Source: a virus
Length of the DNA stretch: 38,394 nucleotides
IMG/VR virus record: IMGVR_UViG_3300046000_006439
Span: 1-38,394 of that record
Direction: 5' to 3' (one strand)
Notes under the pieces: generated by a model
Databases searched by the model: none
What the model was told of the DNA's origin: nothing
The model's input: only the letters and a program-made list of their open reading frames with translations
Shown: positions 6,381-13,599 of the stretch, one piece after another
Layout: every line of letters starts with the position of its first letter
Numbering within the stretch: position 1 is the first letter of the stretch
Made by a program: the position numbers and the translations under genes

Positions 6381-8581
6381 GCAAATAGCGCCAGATCGGT
6401 TTGCGACTTCGCGTTTTTCAAATTCTCGCACGACTGCTTGAAGTAGCTCTCCTTGAGTTCAGCGCCGATAAATTGACGATCTAATTCCAGCGCGCTAACT
6501 CCCTCGCTGCCGATGCCGGTAAAGGGTGAAAACACCACATCGCCTTCATTACTCCAAAGCGTAATTGCCCGCTCGATAACGTCCAGTTGCAATGGGCAAA
6601 TGTGCCGCTCGTCCTTGTGATCCCTTGCGCCGTTGCGATTCAAGACGCGGCCTTGATCGACGGTCATCCAGACAGGCGATGCCACTTCCTGCCACCAGTC
6701 CACCGGATAGCGCGCAGGGTCTTTCGTGACTGGCTTTGGATTCTCGCCAGGAGCGCGAAACACTAGTAGGTAATCAGCGCAACCAACGCGGGAATCGCAG
6801 GAGTCGGCCTTTAGCGTCTTGTAGAGCAGCCCGTGCGCCTTCGTGCGTTGCATCTCGGTCACGGGTGATTTCCAAATGCAAATGCGCGAATGAAAAAGGA
6901 ACCCGTGCCGCCAGAATGCGCGGATGATTTCGCCGCTAAAGTCCTGAAACTGGATCGCGCCGTGCTTCCATTTCGTCGCCAGCAAATCAACGCAATGGAC
7001 CGCAACCTCACGCCCAGGAACCATGATGCGAGCAAGCTCCGCAATCAGTAGTTCAAAATGCGCCGTGAACTCGTTCATGTCCGCGCAGTTGCCCATGTCT
7101 TGCAGGTCGTCGGAGTAGGTGAACAAGTCCGCGAACGGTGGAGAGAAAACGCTGAAATCAATCGAGTGGTCTGGAATGGATCGCGCAACGCGGACGCAAT
7201 CGCCGTGATGAACTGTCCAGTTTTTCCCTGTCGCTGTGGTGATGTCTTCCTTCATGTGTGTGAGTTTCTGCGTGTTCTCTTTGAATGCCTCTGATGCCAT
7301 TTTCATTTGCTCCTGCATGTTGCGGTGTTGTTCGATCTTGCGTTTGATGGTTTGAAGGATTGCGCCCTCCGTCGCTGCTTGAACTACCAGCGCATTGACT
7401 GGCTTTGTCTGTCCAAAGCGGTATGATCGGCGGAGCGCTTGGTAGAAGTCCTCAAATGAGTAGTTGAGTCCGACGAATGCCACGTTGCTGCAATGCTGCC
7501 AATTCATGCCATAACCAAAGATGCCACTCTTTGAAATCAGCACCCGAACCGCGCCAGAAACGAAATCATCTGCCGCCTTCTCTTTCTTCTTGGCGCTATC
7601 ACTGCCGCGAATCTCTACCGCGTCGGGAATGGCTTTCGCGAGTTGATCCGCTTCATCATTCGTGTTGCACCAGACTACCCACGACTCGGTTGATTCGTTC
7701 ACTTCCGTTGCAACGGCTGCAACACGCGCAGGTGAAGTAAGACGCATCTCCTTGTGCATCGTGGTTGCCGATAGCGTGGCGTGGCGGAATAGCTGGTCAT
7801 CACTGCCAGTTGTTTCGTCCACTTCCACAATCTGCGTGCGGAGATTCAGCGGCGGCAGGATATAGCCAGCGTCATCGAATCCGATGTCTGATGGCTTACC
7901 GATGCACGCGGCCCAACTCGCCACCCATTCCCAGAATTGCTTCTCAGCGTGCTTTTTCAAGCGCCAATCGCCAGTGTTGAACGTGTCATTGATGAAGAAC
8001 GTTGCGAGCATCTGAGCGGGTGAGCAGACTCCGAGGAAGTCGGCATGTTGCCCGAACTCGGTGTAATCGTTAGGCGATGGCGTAGCCGTGCAGCATAGGC
8101 GGTATGGCGTATCCTTGAAACGATCCGTGAGAGCGCGCCGGGTCTTGCCTGTGAAGTTTTTCAGAATGCTGGATTCATCCAGAACTACGCCAGCAACCTC
8201 GACATCTGCGAAGTGTTCCAGCTTATCGTAATTCGTGATGTAGATGCCAGCGTTGACCATCTCCGCGCCAGACTCCACGACCTGCGCCGCGAGTCCGAAC
8301 TTGCTAGACTCTTGCGCCGTCTGATGCGCTACCGCCAGCGGCGTGAGAATCAGCACCTTGCCCGATGTCTGATTGACCACTTGATGCGCCCATTCAAGCT
8401 GCTGCAAAGTCTTGCCAAGTCCGCAGTCTTCAAAGAGTGCAGCCTTGCCAGTTCTCACAGCCCATTTGATAACGTGCGACTGCCAGTCGAAGGCAGGAAC
8501 GGTGATGTCATGCGGCTCAAAGCCGGATGTTTTGCTTGATCGGTTTTTCCCGATGATGAATTCGTTGTATGTGTCTTGCAT
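6377..8581 (-). CDS. SNF2-type helicase fused to DNA methyltransferase, 734 aa
   Basis: Residues about 25-420 form a superfamily 2 motor of the SNF2 kind: motif I GLGKT (residues 54-58), an LDESS motif II (134-138), TATP motif III (165-168), and motif VI ALRRSYRFGQ (382-391). A helical linker (about 410-445) leads to an amino-methyltransferase with the catalytic SPPF motif at 480-483 and the SAM-binding motif FSPFTGIGSEGVSAL near 684-698. The order SPPF before the SAM motif is the beta class, which makes N4-methylcytosine or N6-methyladenine. No nuclease domain is visible, so this is probably a self-modifying, anti-restriction or replication-linked enzyme rather than a full restriction system. 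Confidence 0.88.
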   Translation of the reverse strand: MQDTYNEFIIGKNRSSKTSGFEPHDITVPAFDWQSHVIKWAVRTGKAALFEDCGLGKTLQQLEWAHQVVNQTSGKVLILTPLAVAHQTAQESSKFGLAAQVVESGAEMVNAGIYITNYDKLEHFADVEVAGVVLDESSILKNFTGKTRRALTDRFKDTPYRLCCTATPSPNDYTEFGQHADFLGVCSPAQMLATFFINDTFNTGDWRLKKHAEKQFWEWVASWAACIGKPSDIGFDDAGYILPPLNLRTQIVEVDETTGSDDQLFRHATLSATTMHKEMRLTSPARVAAVATEVNESTESWVVWCNTNDEADQLAKAIPDAVEIRGSDSAKKKEKAADDFVSGAVRVLISKSGIFGYGMNWQHCSNVAFVGLNYSFEDFYQALRRSYRFGQTKPVNALVVQAATEGAILQTIKRKIEQHRNMQEQMKMASEAFKENTQKLTHMKEDITTATGKNWTVHHGDCVRVARSIPDHSIDFSVFSPPFADLFTYSDDLQDMGNCADMNEFTAHFELLIAELARIMVPGREVAVHCVDLLATKWKHGAIQFQDFSGEIIRAFWRHGFLFHSRICIWKSPVTEMQRTKAHGLLYKTLKADSCDSRVGCADYLLVFRAPGENPKPVTKDPARYPVDWWQEVASPVWMTVDQGRVLNRNGARDHKDERHICPLQLDVIERAITLWSNEGDVVFSPFTGIGSEGVSALELDRQFIGAELKESYFKQSCENLKNAKSQTDLALFA

Positions 8582-8596
8582 GTGGTGTGCCCTTTG

Positions 8597-9766
8597 TTAT
8601 CCCAGCGTCAATTTTGTTACTTCCGTCGATCCTTTGCTCGTTTCTGTTACGTCCCGCAGCACTTCCGCCGCGATTGCTTCTAGCGCCTTCCCCTTCTCTC
8701 CTGTTGCCGTTTTGAGCAGTCCATTCAGCGCTCCCAATGCAATGCTGCATTCAGCGGTGAAAGCCTCCGCAGTGACGCCTTGCGCTGCCGCACGGCTAAA
8801 CACCGTGGCAACGTCCGAGATTGAGCGCTTGCCCTTCTTTTCGCGGATGCCGTAGCCTGCAATTTCGCCCGCCTCGACTCGCGCCTTGAAGCTGGCGCCG
8901 ATGGTGTGTGCGTAGCGTTTGACCATCGCCAGCCCCTTGAATAGCGCTGCGTGTCGCTCTGGCGTTAGAGCGCAAGCACGCGCCCACATTGCCGCCATTT
9001 GCGTCTCGTCATCCATGCCCGCGATGGTGGCAGGGTCGATAACTTCGATGGCTTGCAACTGCGCGTCTCGGAAGGTTTCGCAGACTGAGTTGGCCTTGCA
9101 ATAGTTGCAATGCTTGCCCGCCTTTCGGTCGTCTGGCGTTGCAGCGGTTGCAGCGTCGAGCGTTTGAAAAAGCCAGTCGCCGCAGATCGCCAACTCGGCC
9201 TCGCCATAATCCGCCACCGTTGGCCTGCCCTTCCACGGCTGGACGAGAGCAACGCGGACAGATTGCAGGTTGTGACGGCGTGCAACCATGACGGCGAGGC
9301 TTGCCAACTGCGGATTGTCGAGGGCGCGCGTATGATCGCCATGCAGCGCCTTGAAGTCCACCAGCAGGCCACGATTGCCCTGGATATAAAGGCGGTCGAA
9401 TTGCCCTGTGAACACAAAATCAGCGCGGGAATCTTGGCGAACGATTGCCACGTTGCCGAGCGTGGTCATGCCGTAACGCAATTCACGATAGCCCTCGTAT
9501 GTCTCAGCAGGCATGAGCCATTCATCGCGCAGTCTGTCGCATTGATCGCTGCACATCTCAGCGGTCTGGACGATGTTATAAGGCGATTTATCGTCATCTT
9601 CCTCGCCGGCGAGGATCGCGTGAACCTCGTTGCCAAGGTCTGCGTCTTTAGTATCTTCCTCGCGTTTAGGCGCGGCTCGCTCCATTTGCACCGATGCCGG
9701 GCAGTGGTGGATTCGCTCGATGCGGCTGGCGGATGGGATGAGCGGGAATGGATTTGTGTAGCTCAT
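8597..9766 (-). CDS. PD-(D/E)XK nuclease, RecB-like (DUF2800 type)
   Basis: The 389-aa protein starts with SASRIERIHHCPASVQMER, the typical Cys-containing entry of RecB-like phage nucleases, has the catalytic core pieces GQFDRLYI and LLVDFKAL (Asp and D-x-K), and a C-x2-C-x6-C cluster (CNYCKANSVC, near residue 218) that with the N-terminal Cys would hold an iron-sulfur cluster. Such nucleases resect DNA ends for the annealing protein. The stop/start overlap with RecT (base 9766) supports a two-component exonuclease-annealase recombination module. Confidence 0.88.
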   Translation of the reverse strand: MSYTNPFPLIPSASRIERIHHCPASVQMERAAPKREEDTKDADLGNEVHAILAGEEDDDKSPYNIVQTAEMCSDQCDRLRDEWLMPAETYEGYRELRYGMTTLGNVAIVRQDSRADFVFTGQFDRLYIQGNRGLLVDFKALHGDHTRALDNPQLASLAVMVARRHNLQSVRVALVQPWKGRPTVADYGEAELAICGDWLFQTLDAATAATPDDRKAGKHCNYCKANSVCETFRDAQLQAIEVIDPATIAGMDDETQMAAMWARACALTPERHAALFKGLAMVKRYAHTIGASFKARVEAGEIAGYGIREKKGKRSISDVATVFSRAAAQGVTAEAFTAECSIALGALNGLLKTATGEKGKALEAIAAEVLRDVTETSKGSTEVTKLTLG

Positions 9767-10629
9767 TACTTCACGCCTCCCTTCATCGCTTCCAGTTGGC
9801 TCCGCATCCCGATCACCTGCCGCAACTCATCGTCAGTTGCGTCATCAGGATTGTTTCGCACATCGTCGAGCACGCCGTTATCAAGGAGCGCTTGATTGAT
9901 CTGCGTCCACTCCGTCTTGGACGACTTGAGCCACGCTTTAACCGCGTCCAATGCGGTTGTGGAGTCATCAGGAATTAGGGATGGTGCCTCGTTGAAAACC
10001 TCCGCCGACTGCCCAACAATCGGCGTAGGTGAGGCACCATTCTTAGCGGTGGTCCGCTGAGATTTGAAAAGTGATGATTCGGATGCGGATGGCGTGACGT
10101 CGCGCATTGGTGGCGTGTCGCGTGCCTCATCTTCGTCGGTGATGCCGCTGAATCCGAACGCAACGCGAGCGCCCTGGATGGTGGCCTTGTGGCGTAGCAT
10201 TCGATGCTTCATCTTCCACGGGTCAGTGTTGCGCTGGCATTCGTCCAGATACTCCGTGACGCGGGTTGGATGCGTGCGGTCTTTGCGATGAATGATCGAC
10301 GTGCAAGCGATGAGCTTCTCGCCTTCGTGAATCCATTCGTAATCAATGCCGTCGAACTGCGGATGGTTGTTCATAATGTTCAGCCAGCCGTCGATTGAAA
10401 CAACCGGAACGATGCCGCCGCCCTTGGCAGGGAATGCGTAAATTTCCTTGGTGAGCGGGTTCAGGCCGTATTCGTTCGACACGATGACAAGCGCCATCAT
10501 CTCGTCATTTGTTGCGCCCTTGAACGCGGTATTCTTGAGCGTTTCGAGCAGTTTGGCTGGATCGACAGAGAAGCGCGAGGCCATGACGGCGAGCGCGGAT
10601 GCTTTTGGTGTGGTGATTTCGTTTGTCAT
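9766..10629 (-). CDS. recT: RecT/Bet-family annealing recombinase
   Basis: The 287-aa protein has the Bet/RecT core at residues about 15-180: helices leading into NEYGLNPLTKEIYAFPAKGG, then VPVVSIDGWLNIMNNHPQFDG and the WKMKHRMLRHKATIQGARVA block. These proteins anneal complementary single strands during phage recombination. The C-terminal third (about 190-287) is less conserved, with a helical tail. It is paired with a RecB-like nuclease downstream and SSB further along, a standard phage recombination set. The leader has CTAACC 12 bases upstream and no clear Shine-Dalgarno. Confidence 0.92.
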   Translation of the reverse strand: MTNEITTPKASALAVMASRFSVDPAKLLETLKNTAFKGATNDEMMALVIVSNEYGLNPLTKEIYAFPAKGGGIVPVVSIDGWLNIMNNHPQFDGIDYEWIHEGEKLIACTSIIHRKDRTHPTRVTEYLDECQRNTDPWKMKHRMLRHKATIQGARVAFGFSGITDEDEARDTPPMRDVTPSASESSLFKSQRTTAKNGASPTPIVGQSAEVFNEAPSLIPDDSTTALDAVKAWLKSSKTEWTQINQALLDNGVLDDVRNNPDDATDDELRQVIGMRSQLEAMKGGVK

Positions 10630-10922
10630 TTTGTTTCGTTGGTTAGGTTTGAGATTGCTTTAAATATTGCCAGTGACTTAGCTGCTGATTTGAAGGAGTC
10701 GAGCTGTTGGCGATCAGCGGCTCGCCACGCCCTGCAATATAAGATATACTTTTCGGGTTTTTTACTGCGTGATACCTGCTTCGTTACTCGCACCTTCTCG
10801 CGATTGGCCTCTCTATATGCCCTGTCCCATGAAATCACCTTCTCGCGATTGGCATCACGCCAAACCTTTTGACCTGCCGAGACCTTCTCGCGATTGGCAT
10901 CGCGGTATGCTTTAGTGCTCAT
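10626..10922 (-). CDS. Repeat protein with ANREKV units, 98 aa
   Basis: The N-terminal half consists of about three 15-residue units with the core YR(D/E)ANREKV, at residues about 6-47, each predicted helical and strongly charged; the corresponding DNA repeat (accttctcgcgattggc on the plus strand) appears near 10791, 10831 and 10882. Similar units occur at the N-termini of some phage HNH nucleases and HNH-like proteins, but no HNH motif is present here. The C-terminal half is basic and helical. The function is unknown; nucleic-acid binding is plausible from composition. Confidence 0.7.
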   Translation of the reverse strand: MSTKAYRDANREKVSAGQKVWRDANREKVISWDRAYREANREKVRVTKQVSRSKKPEKYILYCRAWRAADRQQLDSFKSAAKSLAIFKAISNLTNETK

Positions 10923-10924
10923 GG

Positions 10925-11491
10925 TTAGTCTTGCAGCGCTTGAGCGATTCTGAGGAGTTCCTTCGCGGTCATCTCGACTCCAACTCTGAAGATGACCGTG
11001 TGCCTGCGCGTGATGCTGTAAGGTGCGTCAATAACCTTTGGCTCAGGTGCTTTAGTTGCCCTCGACTCAAGCCATGCGCGCTGTTCGGGAAGCTCGCGAA
11101 CGTGACCCTTGGCGAATACCTGCGTCACCTGTTCACGGGTCATGTTTTTTGCCTCAACCATCAGCGTATCGGCCTGCCCATCCTTGATGACCATGACCTC
11201 AACAGGCATGGAAAGAAGACGGTCTTGTTCCGAAACGCTCAAGCGCTGGATTGCCACGACTGCCGGATAGTCGGCGAGAAGGAGCGCCGGGTTGAGTTGA
11301 TTTCGCCCGATGCGCTCAAGTTGAGCCAGCACATCGGCAGGGATGCCGCTTTGCTCCGCAATGTCCGGCAGTCGGTCGCCCCGGTTGAGCATTTCAACCA
11401 ACTTCGCGCCAGCCAGTCGGAGTGATTGAATGCCCTGGGTGACTAGGTTTTTGAGTTCGTTGCAGTGGATTGTCAGTGTGTCGTTTTTCAT
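10925..11491 (-). CDS. Hypothetical early phage protein, 188 aa
   Basis: No confident family. Residues about 30-70 (EMLNRGDRLPDIAEQSGIPADVLAQLERIG) look helical and partly HTH-like. The C-terminal third is basic with VIFRVGVEMTAKELLRIAQ. It begins in the AACACCACATG context that recurs at several starts in this genome and has no Shine-Dalgarno. It sits upstream of the recombination genes. Confidence 0.65.
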   Translation of the reverse strand: MKNDTLTIHCNELKNLVTQGIQSLRLAGAKLVEMLNRGDRLPDIAEQSGIPADVLAQLERIGRNQLNPALLLADYPAVVAIQRLSVSEQDRLLSMPVEVMVIKDGQADTLMVEAKNMTREQVTQVFAKGHVRELPEQRAWLESRATKAPEPKVIDAPYSITRRHTVIFRVGVEMTAKELLRIAQALQD

Positions 11492-11613
11492 GTGGTGTTC
11501 TTTTCTGTTTCTGGTTTTGAGTGATTCCCGCCCGCCGCTCTTTGCCTCTGAAATTTGTATCGTTGGCGTTTAGATCGCTGGCGCGGTGTTGGCTTTTCAG
11601 CGCGGGAAATTGG

Positions 11614-11874
11614 TTAGGCGAGGAGCGCCCTGATTCGTGTGAGCGCGGTCATCGGCTCGTAGTGATAGTCTGGCGTGAAGCCTTTAGCCTCGATGTCGTG
11701 ACATTCGGCGGCGAAGTCTGGACTTGCGGAAGTCCTCCATCCGCCAAGGAAAAGCCGGACCTCGAAATGATCGCAGTGAGCAACCCATCCGCACATGATA
11801 TGCGCTCTCTCTTTCGGCGTTTCCATCGCGAGTTGCATGATGGCGAGGCAGGTGTTTTTGAAGGATTCGGTCAT
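11614..11874 (-). CDS. Hypothetical phage protein, 86 aa
   Basis: Unrecognised soluble protein with His, Cys and Trp residues (CGWVAHCDHFEVRLFLGGWR) that could bind metal but form no standard motif. I start at the ATG at 11874, five bases after the upstream stop. It is followed by a 122-base stretch (11492-11613) in which I see no further gene. Confidence 0.6.
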   Translation of the reverse strand: MTESFKNTCLAIMQLAMETPKERAHIMCGWVAHCDHFEVRLFLGGWRTSASPDFAAECHDIEAKGFTPDYHYEPMTALTRIRALLA

Positions 11875-11878
11875 AGTG

Positions 11879-12262
11879 TTACAGTTTGCAGCGTTTGTGG
11901 TTAGGAGCGTCCTCGCTGATCTTTTTCGCCCACCGCACGGCGGATGATGGGCCGATTTTGACCCGCCCACCGGATGCCGTGTCAATGAGGAGCGAGAGGT
12001 GCTTCAAGCCGTCGCTCAGGTATTCCTTGAGCACCAGTCGCCCGGTGATCGTCCCTTCAGTGTGAAGAAGCACATCAATCAGCGGGTGACCGATTGCTTC
12101 CTTCGGGTTGTGCTTCCACATGCCCTTGCTGCGCATCACTGCGAGGTCTTGGCACATGGAGTCAAACATGGCGACGAATACCAGCATTGGCGCATCGTCC
12201 GGCGATTGCAGCTTCATGGACTGCACGACTCCGTGTTTGTTTTTGCGATACATCACACTCAT
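11879..12262 (-). CDS. Hypothetical phage protein, 127 aa
   Basis: Not recognised. The ATG at 12262 overlaps the stop of the excisionase-like gene (ATGA) and begins MSVMYRKNKHG. The middle is a mixed alpha/beta region (APMLVFVAMFDSMCQDLAVM); the C-terminus is strongly basic (KKISEDAPNHKRCKL). Being translated with the HTH gene, it could act in the same regulatory decision, but this is inference. Confidence 0.65.
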   Translation of the reverse strand: MSVMYRKNKHGVVQSMKLQSPDDAPMLVFVAMFDSMCQDLAVMRSKGMWKHNPKEAIGHPLIDVLLHTEGTITGRLVLKEYLSDGLKHLSLLIDTASGGRVKIGPSSAVRWAKKISEDAPNHKRCKL

Positions 12263-12447
12263 GGTTGGATCTCCTTCCCGAACATGCGGCTTGCCCACTT
12301 GCGGGCATCCTTGGTTAGAATGCGCCAGCCCTTCGCGCCTTCGATCTTCTGCGCGGGCAGGTAGCCTTTGCCGATGTGCAAGCGGATCGTTTGAGGATCG
12401 CGCCCGACAAGCTCCGATATGGTTTTGATGGTGAGTGTTTCGCTCAT
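12259..12447 (-). CDS. MerR/excisionase-like HTH protein, 62 aa
   Basis: This short protein is almost entirely one winged-helix domain of the MerR/Xis kind: LTIKTISELVGRDPQTIRLH forms the HTH, and the wing region GWRILTKDARKWA follows. Phage excisionases of this type bend attachment-site DNA with the integrase. It lies in the leftward early operon, close to the integrase and att region but on the opposite strand. A directionality factor or a small early regulator are both possible. Confidence 0.7.
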   Translation of the reverse strand: MSETLTIKTISELVGRDPQTIRLHIGKGYLPAQKIEGAKGWRILTKDARKWASRMFGKEIQP

Positions 12448-12632
12448 GGGTTGATCCTTTCGCGTTGCAACCGTTGCATTTTTCCAACCTCAACACCGGC
12501 GTTATAGCCAGCAGACCTCGCTGCGGCGATGTTGTGCCAGTTCACGCGGTCGGCGTGCATCGCGTAAAGCGTCGCTGCAACAGTTGCAGTCAGCGTTCCG
12601 CAGAGAAAACAGAGTATGTTTGCAATGTTCAC
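12444..12632 (-). CDS. Small membrane protein, 62 aa
   Basis: A hydrophobic N-terminal segment (residues 2-24, NIANILCFLCGTLTATVAAT) predicts one membrane span or an uncleaved signal anchor; the rest is polar. It starts with GTG at 12632, overlaps the preceding stop by four bases, and has an AGGAGG Shine-Dalgarno about 10 bases upstream. Function unknown. Confidence 0.6.
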   Translation of the reverse strand: MNIANILCFLCGTLTATVAATLYAMHADRVNWHNIAAARSAGYNAGVEVGKMQRLQRERINP

Positions 12633-12814
12633 TGGAACGCATCCTCCTTTTTAGATTCTAATTTTACCATAAGCCCAGCGACTGGAGATTTAATTTCCAT
12701 CTTGCGACGGATCGCGGCAGTAAAAAACTCACTCGGAGTGAGTGAGTTTTGCTTGCAACACCGCATCAATAAGGCGTGCTGCTTGTTGGTCAGCTTGATG
12801 ATTTCTTCGGGCAT
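12629..12814 (-). CDS. First early leftward gene, 61 aa, RHH/HTH-like
   Basis: The protein is small, with helices KLTNKQHALLMRCCKQ and a LTPSEFFTAAIRRKME unit whose pattern resembles the helix pair of ribbon-helix-helix proteins. It is the first gene after the divergent control region. Its coding DNA contains an 11-bp perfect inverted repeat (12724-12750). The leader contains CTAACCC and ACGCCACA but no Shine-Dalgarno. It could be the leftward regulator counterpart to the rightward RHH gene. Confidence 0.6.
   Translation of the reverse strand: MPEEIIKLTNKQHALLMRCCKQNSLTPSEFFTAAIRRKMEIKSPVAGLMVKLESKKEDAFQ
12724..12750 (-). promoter_or_regulatory. Inverted repeat inside first early gene; attenuator or operator
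   Basis: AAAACTCACTC and GAGTGAGTTTT form a perfect 11-bp dyad around a 5-base loop. Read on the minus strand the stem is followed by two more T, giving six T in all. This resembles an intrinsic terminator with a GC-poor stem or an operator palindrome near the start of the leftward operon. Confidence 0.4.
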
Positions 12815-12997
12815 AGGTTTGTGGCGTGGGTTAGTTTCGAGTTAAGGCTGCATTGGTTGCAACGGCGAAATCTTATACGTTCAAAATTATACGTCAATTT
12901 ATTTGTTGATTATTTTTTGCAACGGTTGATTGTGGGCAATAACAGTTAGTTAGACGCACACTAAAACCTCAACAATAGAAACCCACCCCCCACCACT
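12815..12997. promoter_or_regulatory. Divergent control region with TTATACGT direct repeats
   Basis: This AT-rich 183-base segment separates the leftward early operon from the rightward regulator gene. It holds two direct repeats of TTATACGT (12873-12880 and 12887-12894, 14 bases apart), whose complements give ACGTATAA words resembling -10 elements, with a TTGACG nearby on the minus strand at sub-optimal spacing. A GTTGCAAC palindrome lies at 12856-12863 and tandem GTTAG words at 12945-12953. Divergent promoters with an operator are expected here; exact promoters cannot be fixed by eye. Confidence 0.5.
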
Positions 12998-13270
12998 ATG
13001 AGAACGCACAAAGCCGTCGGAGTATCTGTCCCACAGGAAATGTATGATCACATCAATCGCCTGGCCGAAAGCGAAGGATTGAAACGCTCCGCGTGGGTCC
13101 AGCAACAGATGATCAAAATCATCAAAGAGCACATCAAGGGCATCACCACTGAGGAGATTATGGGGACGCCCGAGCGAGAACCAAAGGCGAAATTGACGCC
13201 CGCTCAACGTGTAGCCTTGGCAAAACTTGAGCTTTCAAAGCGCTCGCATCGCTCAAAAAGGGCGAAATAA
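12998..13270 (+). CDS. Ribbon-helix-helix regulator, CopG/Arc type, 90 aa
   Basis: The N-terminal 45 residues follow the ribbon-helix-helix pattern: a strand (KAVGVSVPQ), helix one (EMYDHINRLAESEG) and helix two (KRSAWVQQQMIKIIKEH). The C-terminal half is basic and probably disordered (KLTPAQRVALAKLE, then a KRSHRSKRAK tail). RHH dimers bind short direct or inverted repeats, so the TTATACGT pair just upstream is a natural operator candidate. Facing away from the early operon at the control region, this is the best candidate for the lysogeny or early repressor in the window. Confidence 0.75.
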   Translation: MRTHKAVGVSVPQEMYDHINRLAESEGLKRSAWVQQQMIKIIKEHIKGITTEEIMGTPEREPKAKLTPAQRVALAKLELSKRSHRSKRAK

Positions 13271-13290
13271 AGGCCAACTCGGGCATTTTG

Positions 13291-13310
13291 TCAGCGCCCG
13301 CAGATTGACC
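13291..13310 (+). repeat. Left arm-type integrase site candidate
   Basis: TCAGCGCCCGCAGATTGACC occurs here, about 45 bases before the att core, and again with one change at 13479-13498 on the other side. Paired copies flanking the core in direct orientation, beside an integrase gene, fit arm-type binding sites. Confidence 0.55.
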
Positions 13311-13345
13311 ACAAAGTGACTTAACTCGTTGATTCTCAAATGCCT

Positions 13346-13408
13346 CTTACTAGACTCAAAATCTTGTGCCTGAAAGGGCGTGTCGGTTCGAATCCGACCA
13401 CCGGCACC
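13346..13408 (+). other. attP core: 3' part of tRNA-Leu (CAA)
   Basis: The segment contains an anticodon arm with loop CTCAAAA (13355-13361, anticodon CAA at 13357-13359), a long variable arm, a T arm with stem GTCGG / CCGAC around TTCGAAT (13382-13398), an acceptor 3' strand CACCGGC (13399-13405), then A and CC. The expected 5' half (a GCCGGTG acceptor strand and D arm) is absent. A tRNA fragment from the anticodon to the 3' end is what phages carry to rebuild the target tRNA when integrating, so this is attP. Confidence 0.85.
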
Positions 13409-13478
13409 CGTTGCAACGTTGGTTTAGCAATGGTTTGACGATGATTCACCCGCTATATGGCTAACGTGTCAAAATTCA

Positions 13479-13500
13479 TCAGCGCCCGCAAATTGACCGC
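13479..13500 (+). repeat. Right arm-type integrase site candidate
   Basis: A second copy of the TCAGCGCCCGCA(G/A)ATTGACC word lies 70 bases after the core. It shares ATTGACCGC with the four tandem 11-mers downstream, suggesting all are variants of one protein-binding site. Confidence 0.55.
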
Positions 13501-13535
13501 AACCCCTCCTAGGGCGGATCAAAAACAAAATCTGG

Positions 13536-13579
13536 ATTGACCGCAGATTGACCGCAGATTGACCGCAGATTGACCGCAG
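13536..13579 (+). repeat. Four tandem 11-bp repeats before the integrase
   Basis: ATTGACCGCAG is repeated four times without gaps and a partial fifth copy begins at 13580. The 11-bp period is close to one helical turn, so bound proteins would sit on one face of the DNA. The repeat shares its core with the two longer arm-type copies. Integrase arm-domain or accessory-factor binding is inferred. Confidence 0.6.
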
Positions 13580-13599
13580 ATTTGAAACCGAAAACAACC

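Larger units (their letters stand above)
13271..13599. other. Integration region: attP core and arm-type repeats
   Basis: This gene-free stretch contains the tRNA-derived attP core and two families of repeats that fit integrase arm-type sites, listed separately. No coding frame looks real in it. The region ends in the integrase leader, and the last arm repeats lie within 25 bases of the integrase start, so integrase binding may also repress its own transcription. Confidence 0.7.

Noticed and set aside
6377-8581. A complete restriction-modification system
   Set aside because: No nuclease or specificity domain is visible in the fusion or in adjacent genes; the nearby PD-(D/E)XK enzyme pairs with RecT.
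13346-13408. A functional tRNA-Leu gene
   Set aside because: Only the anticodon-to-3' part is present. No GCCGGTG acceptor strand or D arm precedes it, so it is an attachment site.
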